Shown here: piece by piece, positions 1 to 6,811 of the stretch | Position numbering within the stretch: position 1 is the first letter of the stretch | Layout of the letters: each line of letters opens with the position of its first letter | Origin: Candidatus Wallbacteria bacterium | Lineage (GTDB): Bacteria > Muiribacteriota > UBA6191 > JACPRK01 | Reading direction: 5' to 3' | Assembly (NCBI GenBank): GCA_016213845.1 | Contig: JACQZN010000118.1 | Location: 1-40,331 of the forward strand | DNA length: 40,331 nucleotides | Program-made: the position numbers and the translations under genes | The notes under the pieces: model-generated | The model's database searches: none | What the model saw: the letters and a program-made list of their open reading frames with translations, nothing else | What the model was told of the DNA's origin: nothing

Positions 1-321
1 AAGACCCGAGTCGAGTGGAGCGTAGACGTGGGCGATGCGGCCCGGCGCCACTCGCGCTTGGTGGGCGTGCTGCTGGGAACAGTCTGCGGGTTTACTGTGG
101 CGGGCCTGCTGGCGGCGACGGGCAGTCTGGCGCTCGTGGGATTTGGCGTCGCGGGCGTCGGAGGTGTCTCCGCGCTGGCGATGCGCCAGATGCGGCAGCA
201 GATCGAGCAGGATTTTGGCGCTTTCTGCGACACGGAACTGAAGAACCTCCAGGTCCTGGATCGCGATCTTGCGGATGCGCCTCCGGAGGTTGGCAGGCGC
301 GCACTGCCGGGGGCCGGTTAG
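1..321 (+). CDS. hypothetical membrane protein, 5' end not resolved
   Basis: The frame is open from the first base of the window to a TAG at 319-321, so the gene probably begins upstream. A GTG at 28 is a possible internal start giving 97 residues. The visible part has two adjacent hydrophobic stretches (about residues 11-32 and 34-50 counted from that GTG), rich in Gly, Ala, Leu and Val, which look like a membrane hairpin. A hydrophilic, acidic C-terminal tail follows. No family is recognised. It ends 131 bases before the radical SAM gene on the same strand, and that gap holds no other gene I can support. Confidence 0.5.
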   Translation, partial: KTRVEWSVDVGDAARRHSRLVGVLLGTVCGFTVAGLLAATGSLALVGFGVAGVGGVSALAMRQMRQQIEQDFGAFCDTELKNLQVLDRDLADAPPEVGRRALPGAG

Positions 322-452
322 GCGAGCCCAGGCCAGGCGCGGCCTTTGCGGCAACGCTTCGCGGGCCGCCGAAGCTGCCGAGGCCCACGCTTCCGACGCT
401 CGTCTCGCAGGTTTGCCGTGACTTCGCGAGCACAGAGGTGCAGGATGCGGCT

Positions 453-2018
453 GTGAAAAGACGCAAGATCCTCCTGGTCCATCCCGGCCATACCACCTCC
501 TACTGGGGCTTCCAGTATTCGCTGCCGCTCTTCGGCAAGAAGGCGATGCACCCGCCGCTCGGGCTTATCACCGCCGCCGCGCTCCTGCCGCGGGACTGGG
601 AACTGCGGCTGGTCGACATGAACATCGAGCCGCTCTCCGACGAGCAGATCCTCTGGAGCGACATGGTCTTCACAGGCGGGATGACGAGCCAGGCCGATTC
701 GCTCTTCGCCCTGCTCGACAGGTGTGCCGCCCTGGGGCGCCCCACCGTCGTCGGAGGTCCGCTCGGCAGCGGCCAGCCCGAGCGGCTGGCGGGCAAGCCG
801 ACTTACGCCGTCCTCGACGAGGCCGAGATCACGCTCCCCAGGTTCCTGGCCGACCTGGAGCGCGGCGATCCGCAGCCCATCTATCGCAGCGCCGAGAAGC
901 CCGCCGTGACCGATTCACCCTTGCCGCGCTTCGACCTGCTGAAGCTGAACGCGTACGGCGTGATGGACGTCCAGTTCTCCCGCGGCTGCCCCTTCAACTG
1001 CGAGTTCTGCGACATCATCGCCCTCTACGGCCGCGTCCCCCGCGCCAAGACCACCGCGCAGACCCTGGCCGAGCTCCAGGCGCTTTACGACCTGGGATAC
1101 CGAGGCCCGCTGTTCCTGGTCGACGACAACTTCATCGGCAACAAGAAGGCGGTGCGCGCGCTGCTCGAGGCCCTCGTGCCGTGGGCAGAGGAGCGAGAAC
1201 ATCCGTTCTATCTCATTACGGAGGCCTCCCTCAACCTGGCCGAGGACGGGCCGCTGCTGGATGCGATGCGCCGCGCCGGCTTCAAGCGCGTCTTCCTGGG
1301 AATCGAGACACCCTCGCTCGAAGGGCTGAAGGAAACTCAGAAGCTGCAGAACACCCGCCGCGACATGGTCGAGGCCGTGCACGACATCCTCGACCACGGC
1401 ATCGAGGTGACGGCCGGGTTCATCGTCGGGTTCGACTCCGACGGCCCCGACATCTTCGAGCGCCAGATCGCCTTCATCCGCGAGGCCGCCATCCCGTGGG
1501 CCATGAGCGGCGTGCTCGCCGCCCCGCCGTCCACCCAGCTCTGGGCTCGCCTGGAGAAGGAAGGCCGGTTGCTCGGCTTCCATGTCGGCGACCAGTTCGG
1601 CCGCACTAACTTCGTGACACGAATGGACCCCGACGTGCTGATGCACGGCTACCGCAGCATCCTCGCAACCGTCTACGCGCCCGCCACCTACTTCGACCGC
1701 GTGCTGGCGATGATCGCCCGGCTCGACGGTGCCGGCCATCCGAACTTGCACAGGAAGCTGGCCAGTCCGCTGCGCGTGGCGCTCGTCACTGCCGTCGCCG
1801 TGGTCGTGCAGGGGATACTGTCGGATTACCGACGCGACTGGTGGCGGTTCCTCTACCGGCTGGTGACGCGCCACCGCTCACGTTACTTGGCCGGCCTGAT
1901 GAACTCCATCGTCGGCCACCACTTCATCCGCTTCACGCGCGACGTGCTGGCCGACGACCGAACGCGCCGCGAGCGGCTGCTGGCCTCCGGGCCCGAGACG
2001 ACGCGCTCGGCAGCCTGA
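453..2018 (+). CDS. B12-binding radical SAM protein, HpnP/DUF4070-like
   Basis: The 521-residue product begins with a B12-binding-like fold (KILLVHPGH at the N-terminus, VVGGP near residue 105). A radical SAM core follows, with the iron-sulfur motif CPFNCEFC at residues 179-186 (C179, C183, C186). Further strands read LFLVDDNFIGN and FLGIETPS. The C-terminal 150 residues resemble DUF4070, found in the hopanoid C-2 methylase HpnP and many relatives of unknown substrate. The start is the GTG at 453, just before KRRKILLV and preceded by a purine-rich CAGGA. The frame stays open upstream to base 15, but that stretch reads as Arg/Gly/Pro-rich shadow sequence. Methylation or another radical reaction is expected from the family. 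The substrate cannot be read from sequence, and no hopanoid genes flank it. Confidence 0.85.
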   Translation: MKRRKILLVHPGHTTSYWGFQYSLPLFGKKAMHPPLGLITAAALLPRDWELRLVDMNIEPLSDEQILWSDMVFTGGMTSQADSLFALLDRCAALGRPTVVGGPLGSGQPERLAGKPTYAVLDEAEITLPRFLADLERGDPQPIYRSAEKPAVTDSPLPRFDLLKLNAYGVMDVQFSRGCPFNCEFCDIIALYGRVPRAKTTAQTLAELQALYDLGYRGPLFLVDDNFIGNKKAVRALLEALVPWAEEREHPFYLITEASLNLAEDGPLLDAMRRAGFKRVFLGIETPSLEGLKETQKLQNTRRDMVEAVHDILDHGIEVTAGFIVGFDSDGPDIFERQIAFIREAAIPWAMSGVLAAPPSTQLWARLEKEGRLLGFHVGDQFGRTNFVTRMDPDVLMHGYRSILATVYAPATYFDRVLAMIARLDGAGHPNLHRKLASPLRVALVTAVAVVVQGILSDYRRDWWRFLYRLVTRHRSRYLAGLMNSIVGHHFIRFTRDVLADDRTRRERLLASGPETTRSAA

Positions 2019-2051
2019 GTGCGTCGATCGAGCCCGGAGCCGGCGCCTTCG

Positions 2052-2618
2052 CTAGAAGCTCACCTTCGGGGCGGCCTTGTCCGCGACGGAAACCTCGAAG
2101 TAAGTCGCCGACTGGAACCCCATCATGCCGGCGATCAGGCTGCCGGGAAGCTGGCGCAACGAGGCGTTGTAGCTCTTGACCGACTCGTTATAGCGGCCGC
2201 GCTCCACCGCGATGCGATTCTCGGTGCCGGCTAGCTCGTCCATCAGTCGAGTGAAGGTGGCGTCCGACTTGAGCGTGGGGTAGTTCTCGACGATCAGCCG
2301 AAGGCCCGCCAGCGCGCCGGAGAGCTCGTTGTTGCTCTCGATCTGGCTCTTCAGGTCTTTCGAGGCCACTACCCGGCTGCGCGCGTCCGCAATCCGGCCG
2401 AAGACTTCTTTCTCGTGACCGGCGAATCCCTTGGCCGTCTCTACCAGGTTGGGGATCAGGTCCGCGCGGCGCTTGAGCTGGTTCTCCACCTGCGCCCACA
2501 TGCCCTTGATCTCCTCGTCCATCCGGACGAACGAGTTGTTGTACGAGATGAAAGTGAGGCCCGTGAGAGCCATCGCACCCAGGAACAGGCCTGCGACCGT
2601 GAGAAGAGTTTTGTTCAT
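2052..2618 (-). CDS. lemA: LemA family protein
   Basis: The 188-residue protein has the LemA layout: one N-terminal transmembrane helix (about residues 7-26), then a helical domain with the family signature around residues 32-62 (YNNSFVRMDEEIKGMW, then QLKRRADLIPNLVET) and a later LKSDATFTRLMDELAGTENR block. It is anchored in the cytoplasmic membrane and its molecular role is not settled. An AGGAGG lies 6 bases before the ATG. It is the last gene of a four-gene minus-strand operon, 33 bases after the TPM-domain gene. LemA and TPM proteins are neighbours in many bacteria, which supports both calls. Confidence 0.92.
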   Translation of the reverse strand: MNKTLLTVAGLFLGAMALTGLTFISYNNSFVRMDEEIKGMWAQVENQLKRRADLIPNLVETAKGFAGHEKEVFGRIADARSRVVASKDLKSQIESNNELSGALAGLRLIVENYPTLKSDATFTRLMDELAGTENRIAVERGRYNESVKSYNASLRQLPGSLIAGMMGFQSATYFEVSVADKAAPKVSF

Positions 2619-2651
2619 GACTGCCTCCTTGGGGCGCCGTCCGGCGCCCGC

Positions 2652-3398
2652 CTACCAACCGCGATCCGCGCCGCCACCGCCGGAGCTGCCTCCTCCGAAG
2701 CCTCCGAACCCGGAGCCTCCCGAGAAAGAACCGCCGGAGTGCCGGCCCGAGATCGCGGACCAGATGAGCATGTTCAGGATTACGTCTCGCCAGAACGGAC
2801 TGACGATACAGAGCACCCCCAGCACGAGAATCACGATCAGCGCGCCCGTCGTCGGCCCGCTCGACGGGGGACGGCGGTGGCGTCCCGTGAACGCCCCCAG
2901 GCCGGGCGAGTCCTGCGCCGCCGTTCCCAGTGCTTGCATCACCGCGGCCACTCCGGACTTCACGGCGCCGTCGATGTCCCCCGCCTTGAGCAACGGCAGC
3001 AGGTGCTGGTCCAGCAGCGCACCGACCTTGCCGTCCGGCAGATCGCCCTCCAGCCCGTAGCCGACGTGCAACCGCACCTTGCGGTCCGCCGTCGCCACCA
3101 AGAGCAGCAGCCCCTTGCGGGTCGTGCGGCTGCCGATCTTCCAGTCGTCGAAGGTTCGCTGTGCGTAGTCGGCGGGGGTCGTGCCCTGCAGATCGGGGAC
3201 TAGCAGGACCGCCATCTGGACCCCTGCCCGGCGGTCGAACATGCCCAGATTGGCCGCAAGCCATCGCTGCGTGTCCGGCCGCATCGCCCCCGTCAGATCC
3301 GTCACGTAGCCTCGGTTTCGAGGCGTCTCCCAGCCGGCCGCGAGCGGGCTGGCCAGGACCAGCAGGGCGAGGAGCAGTGAGGTGACGTTCCGGGTCAT
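2652..3398 (-). CDS. TPM-domain (YgcG-like) secreted/membrane protein
   Basis: The 248-residue protein has a signal peptide (residues 1-21, ending ASPLAAG). A TPM domain follows at about 28-150, with VTDLTGAMRPDTQRWLAANL, then GVQMAVLLVPDLQG, then RKGLLLLVATADRKVRLHVGYGLEG. After a linker comes one transmembrane helix (about 183-200). The tail ends in a run of Gly, Ser and Phe (GGSFSGGSGFGGFGGG), typical of YgcG-type proteins. TPM domains have been linked to photosystem repair and acid phosphatase activity in plants; the bacterial role is unclear. The start codon overlaps the stop of the upstream gene (ATGA), so the two are translationally coupled. Confidence 0.9.
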   Translation of the reverse strand: MTRNVTSLLLALLVLASPLAAGWETPRNRGYVTDLTGAMRPDTQRWLAANLGMFDRRAGVQMAVLLVPDLQGTTPADYAQRTFDDWKIGSRTTRKGLLLLVATADRKVRLHVGYGLEGDLPDGKVGALLDQHLLPLLKAGDIDGAVKSGVAAVMQALGTAAQDSPGLGAFTGRHRRPPSSGPTTGALIVILVLGVLCIVSPFWRDVILNMLIWSAISGRHSGGSFSGGSGFGGFGGGSSGGGGADRGW

Positions 3399-4138
3399 GG
3401 TGCCATTTCGAGCTTGTCGGTCGCCTCGGTGAGCCGATCGACGGCGTGGAGGAAATCCCAGACCAGTCGCGGCTTCTCGTCGGCCGTGGCGCGACGCTGC
3501 CCGCTGGCGATCTCGGCCAGCCTCGCCAGCAGGCCGGCGGGGATGCCGGGATCGATCGCCAGCATGTCAGCCAGCGCCGGCCCGTCACTTACAATCATCT
3601 TGCCCTTCAGGGTCAGGTAGTAGCGGCTCAGCGTCAGCAGCGATTCGTGGAACGCCATCACCGTCTGGCCGATCACGGCGGCCGTCTCGTCCTCGCGCAT
3701 CAACTGGGAGAGCAGCAGCAGCTTCTTGGAGCGCAGCTCGAACTCGAGCTGATGCCGCAGGTGGTGCATCGTGACATGCCCCGAGGCGACGACGTCTTCG
3801 CCGAGGAGAACGAGGTACTGGCGACGGATTTCGCCGGCCTCGACCGGGAAGACGTCTAGAGAAGAGAGGAACTCCTCGCGGGTGAACAAGACGGGCACCA
3901 GATCCAGCTTCTTGCGCGCGCGGGCCAGCGGCGTGCGCACGGCGGCCGTGACCTCGCGGCTCACGGTGCGGCAGAGGAGCAGGAGATTGACCGGCCCCTT
4001 CCACTCGGCCGGTCCGGCAAGCTTGCCGCAGGACGGGCCGTACTGCACGAGCGCCACCAGGTTCTCGCCCAGGCCGCGCGAAAGTTCCTCGGCGAATTCG
4101 CGCAGGACGGTGCTTTCAGTGTTCACGGGTCCAGGCAT
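3395..4138 (-). CDS. nucleotidyltransferase-like protein, probably degenerate
   Basis: The 247-residue soluble protein starts with a helix, then NLVALVQYGPSCGK (about residues 26-39) and a strand VNLLLLCRTVS. This resembles the GS-plus-strand region of minimal nucleotidyltransferase folds. The usual Gly-Ser followed by paired Asp residues is not evident, so catalysis is doubtful. A later stretch, LFTREEFLSSLDVFPVE, and the following helices also fit proteins of that fold. The C-terminal half is all-helical. It overlaps the upstream gene by 16 bases and the downstream TPM gene by 4, so it is clearly part of the LemA operon. The fold is inferred and the function is unknown. Confidence 0.75.
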   Translation of the reverse strand: MPGPVNTESTVLREFAEELSRGLGENLVALVQYGPSCGKLAGPAEWKGPVNLLLLCRTVSREVTAAVRTPLARARKKLDLVPVLFTREEFLSSLDVFPVEAGEIRRQYLVLLGEDVVASGHVTMHHLRHQLEFELRSKKLLLLSQLMREDETAAVIGQTVMAFHESLLTLSRYYLTLKGKMIVSDGPALADMLAIDPGIPAGLLARLAEIASGQRRATADEKPRLVWDFLHAVDRLTEATDKLEMAP

Positions 4139-4668
4139 TTCTTCTCCTCTTCGAGCTCGCGGCAGCTCTCTTCGATGAGATGCAGGCGATCGACCAGCCC
4201 CTTGGAACGGGCCAGTGCCTGTTCGCCCGGGAGCGCCTCGGCACCAGCGAGCTGGGCGTCGAGCGTCTCGAGTGTGCCGACGAGGGTCTCGAGCGCCTGG
4301 TCGGTGGAGGCGAGCTTGCCGGCCAGCTCTTCCAGGGCGCGCTGGCGGTCGGCGTCGCCGCCGGGCTCGTAGGCTTCGACGCGCATGCGAAGCTGGCCGT
4401 GACGCGCCAGCAGCTCGGGCAGCGCCGTGGCCACCAGCTCCCGGGCCTGAGCAACCACCTCGCGCGAGGTCGTCGGAGGCAACCCTCGGAGTCCCGCCGA
4501 GTGCTCGATCCCGCCCAGCGCCCGCTCCGCGCGGGCCAGCAGCTTGGCCGCGCGGGGGCTGCCGCTGATCAACCGGTTTCGCTCGGCCGCTCGACTGGCC
4601 GCGTAGACGGCGAGCCCCCCGAATGCCACCGCCGGCACCACGACCATCAAGACAAGAATCCAGCCCAT
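4123..4668 (-). CDS. membrane-anchored coiled-coil protein, unknown function
   Basis: The start chosen is ATG 4668, giving 181 residues beginning MGWILVLMVVV, a single N-terminal transmembrane helix (about residues 2-24). An ATG six codons upstream (4686) is an alternative. The frame is open further upstream, but that part reads as unstructured shadow sequence. The rest is charged, Ala/Leu/Glu-rich and predicted helical, with coiled-coil character around residues 105-175 (heptad-like runs such as LEELAGKLASTDQALETLVG). No family is recognised. It is first in the operon with the nucleotidyltransferase-like, TPM and LemA genes, which suggests a joint membrane function. Confidence 0.7.
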   Translation of the reverse strand: MGWILVLMVVVPAVAFGGLAVYAASRAAERNRLISGSPRAAKLLARAERALGGIEHSAGLRGLPPTTSREVVAQARELVATALPELLARHGQLRMRVEAYEPGGDADRQRALEELAGKLASTDQALETLVGTLETLDAQLAGAEALPGEQALARSKGLVDRLHLIEESCRELEEEKKCLDP

Positions 4669-4801
4669 GCGCGCATCATCATCCATTCGCGCCCGCAAGA
4701 CAACCCCATTGCCGCGGCCGGCACTGCTGCGTGCATCGACCCTGCGGCGCGTGTTACCCTCGGGCCCGATCCGCACCGGCCCGGAACCTGGAGCGACCTG
4801 C

Positions 4802-5044
4802 GTGAACCGAATCGAATTCCAGCGCCACAAGTCCGTCACCGCCCTGGTGGCGGCCGCGAAGGGCACCCTCAAGACCGCCTCCGACGATATGATCGGCGAC
4901 CTGCTCGAGCAGATGGACAAGCAGGTCCAGGCCGGTCGCGTGACGCTGCCGCAGAAGCTCTATCGCGACATGCTCCTGCAGCGCAAGCGGCTCGACGAGA
5001 TACGGGCCAGCCGCCAGCACCCGCGCCCCGTCCCCGAGAAGTAG
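4802..5044 (+). CDS. small hypothetical protein, 80 aa
   Basis: The start is GTG 4802, with GGAG about 9 bases upstream. The product begins VNRIEFQRHKS and is helical and strongly charged, with a Leu-rich middle (MIGDLLEQMDKQVQAG, then LPQKLYRDMLLQRKRLDEI). An in-frame ATG at 4667 would add 45 residues of Arg/Pro-rich sequence overlapping the start of the opposite gene, which is less likely. It is divergent from the 4123-4668 operon and converges with the CARF-like nuclease gene, ending 14 bases before that gene's stop. No family is recognised. Even length, polarity and a plausible ribosome site support it as real. Confidence 0.55.
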   Translation: MNRIEFQRHKSVTALVAAAKGTLKTASDDMIGDLLEQMDKQVQAGRVTLPQKLYRDMLLQRKRLDEIRASRQHPRPVPEK

Positions 5045-5058
5045 CGCCCGAGGTGCGC

Positions 5059-6675
5059 TCAGGGGCGGCCGAGCTTTTCGAGCAGGTGCTCCAGTGTCTC
5101 GCAGGCGAGCCAGCCCGGCTCCTTGCGGGCAAGCCGCTCGATCTTGCGTCCGTCGGCCGGGTCGCGGCGGGCCCAGAAGGCGGCGTCGGTCGATGAAACG
5201 ACCGCGAAGCCGAGCTTGAGCGCCGAGAGCTCGAATGGCAAACTCCTCAAACGCTCCGATGTGCCGTCCGAGTCCATTTCACCCGGGAACCACGGCAGCA
5301 CTGGCAAGGTGGTTACCGCTGGTCCGGAGATCGAGCGCAAGCGCAGAAGCCGCGACGCCAGCTCCTCGCCCGAGAGCTCGAAGAGCTTGCAGTCGAGCGA
5401 GGTCAGCACGCCGTCACGGGTCGCCAGCAGGAAGTCGTGCTGCGCCACCGGCCGCCCCTTGCGCAAGAACCGCACGTCCGAGCGCGCGTCGACGATCCCG
5501 TTCGCCCCGGCGCTCCGGAGCCAGCCGCAGACGCGGTGCGTCACCAGCGCTTCGAAGAAGGCGCCCGCTCCGCCGAAGCTGCCCAGGGGCGTCTCCTGGG
5601 CCGCGGATTCTGTTCCCGTCCAGCCCGTCGCCTCGGCCCAGATCTTCGGGTGAAACGCGGCGTTCAACAGCGACCGTGCCAGGTTCTCCCGCTGCGCCTC
5701 GCCCCCGATGTCGGGGATCTGCTCCAGCGTCCGCGCCATGTCCTCGAAGAGTTTCGGTGCATCCGAGAGCGCCTTGCGCGCCTTCCCACCGCCCCCCTTG
5801 AGCGCCCACGATGCGGCTTCCAGCTTCGAGCGCAGCACCGACAGCGCCGCCGCCACTCGCTTGTGAGCCGTCGGCCGGCTGGAGAGCTCGTTCCTGAGGC
5901 GCTCTCGCATGGCGCCCATCACCTGCGCCGAGCCCTTCAGCTCGCCCACCAGGTCCCACAGGTGCGTGGTCGGCGCGGCCTTCGAGGCCAGGTGTCCCGC
6001 GTGCGAAACCGGCCGGCGCGTCAGCCACTCCCTGCGATACGCCGGCTCCGAACGGAACCGCTCGTAGAGCTCGGGGGCGCGCGGCTCAGGCAGCGGCCGG
6101 GCGTCCGCAACGTCGTAACCCAAACAGCTCGCCAGCTCCTGAATTGTCAGCCGCGCGTTCATCTCCTGCTCGACTTCCAGCAGGCCGCCGCCGGGTGCCA
6201 TCCGCATCAGGGTCAGCTTCTTGCGACGCGTGTCCGGGTAGAGCGCGAAGTCGGCCGCGCCGGCTGTCGAGCGCATTCGGAAGATCTCGAAGAGTGCAAT
6301 CTGCTGAGCGCGCGAGCCACCCAGCCCCCAGATGATTCCGGCGCCAGGCTCACCCATCCGGCCGTCGGCCAGCGTCGCCCGAAGGAAGGCTTCGAGTGCC
6401 CCGACACGCTGTTCGGCGCCCGCCGGAATCGCCAGCTCGCGGCACTCCACTTGCCGCCCGGGCGTCGCCAGCACCGCCCGGAGCCCGCTCGAGAGCTCGC
6501 TGCGGATCGCCGCGGCCGTCTCGAGCGCCACGTACCGCTTCACGCCCAGGTGCGCGGCCGCCACCAGGTTGGCCGTGTTCGGCTCCGTCGTCAGTCCGAC
6601 CAGCGTGTAGCCTTGCCAGTCCGGCAGCTGCAGGTCGGGTGCAGCCGCCGACACCGGTAACGCGGAAGGGACCAT
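5059..6675 (-). CDS. CARF-like plus PD-(D/E)XK nuclease, Card1/Can2 (DUF1887)-like
   Basis: The start taken is ATG 6675, with GGGGAG 5 bases upstream (two GTGs lie just before it); 538 residues. Residues about 20-160 look like a CARF/Rossmann sensor. A first strand TLVGLTTEPNTANLV has the Pro-Asn turn typical of DUF1887, and IIWGLGGSRAQQIALFEIF occupies the place of the family's Asn-x-Thr-Gly-Gly-Thr-Lys motif, followed by ALYPDTRRKKLTLM. A helical linker spans about 200-350. Residues 364-445 fit a PD-(D/E)XK nuclease: GAFFEALV (E375), then D414, D428 and K430 in the order D-x13-D-C-K, the spacing seen in Card1 with Asp in place of Glu. Card1/Can2 proteins cut nucleic acid when bound to cyclic oligoadenylates from type III CRISPR. 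No such genes are seen here. The fold call is good; the ligand and target are inferred. Confidence 0.75.
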   Translation of the reverse strand: MVPSALPVSAAAPDLQLPDWQGYTLVGLTTEPNTANLVAAAHLGVKRYVALETAAAIRSELSSGLRAVLATPGRQVECRELAIPAGAEQRVGALEAFLRATLADGRMGEPGAGIIWGLGGSRAQQIALFEIFRMRSTAGAADFALYPDTRRKKLTLMRMAPGGGLLEVEQEMNARLTIQELASCLGYDVADARPLPEPRAPELYERFRSEPAYRREWLTRRPVSHAGHLASKAAPTTHLWDLVGELKGSAQVMGAMRERLRNELSSRPTAHKRVAAALSVLRSKLEAASWALKGGGGKARKALSDAPKLFEDMARTLEQIPDIGGEAQRENLARSLLNAAFHPKIWAEATGWTGTESAAQETPLGSFGGAGAFFEALVTHRVCGWLRSAGANGIVDARSDVRFLRKGRPVAQHDFLLATRDGVLTSLDCKLFELSGEELASRLLRLRSISGPAVTTLPVLPWFPGEMDSDGTSERLRSLPFELSALKLGFAVVSSTDAAFWARRDPADGRKIERLARKEPGWLACETLEHLLEKLGRP

Positions 6676-6750
6676 CACCACTCCCCTTGCTCGTTGCCCT
6701 CTGTATGGGTGCCTTTGGTCCCAACTCTACCCCAAGGCCCCCGGAAATTG

Positions 6751-6777
6751 GGAAATCGGGGCAAGTCGAGTGGGGCC
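6751..6777. repeat. 27-base intergenic repeat, copy 1
   Basis: These 27 bases (core GGAAATCGGGGCAAGTCGAG) recur exactly at 10747-10773. Both copies are intergenic and both lie upstream of a minus-strand gene: here 76 bases before the CARF-like nuclease start, at the other site 123 bases before the metallophosphoesterase start. A shared regulatory site or a dispersed repeat would both fit. Confidence 0.7.
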
Positions 6778-6811
6778 CAATTGCGGCAGGGCCCGGTTTC
6801 GGACGGCAGGC

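Noticed and set aside
15..452. N-terminal extension of the radical SAM frame
   Set aside because: The reading is Arg/Gly/Pro-rich without any domain and overlaps the membrane-protein frame 1-321, which looks more protein-like. The B12-binding domain begins right at GTG 453.
5059..6681. CRISPR array or cas genes near the CARF-like nuclease
   Set aside because: I looked for regularly spaced repeats and Cas-like proteins on both sides and found none in the window.
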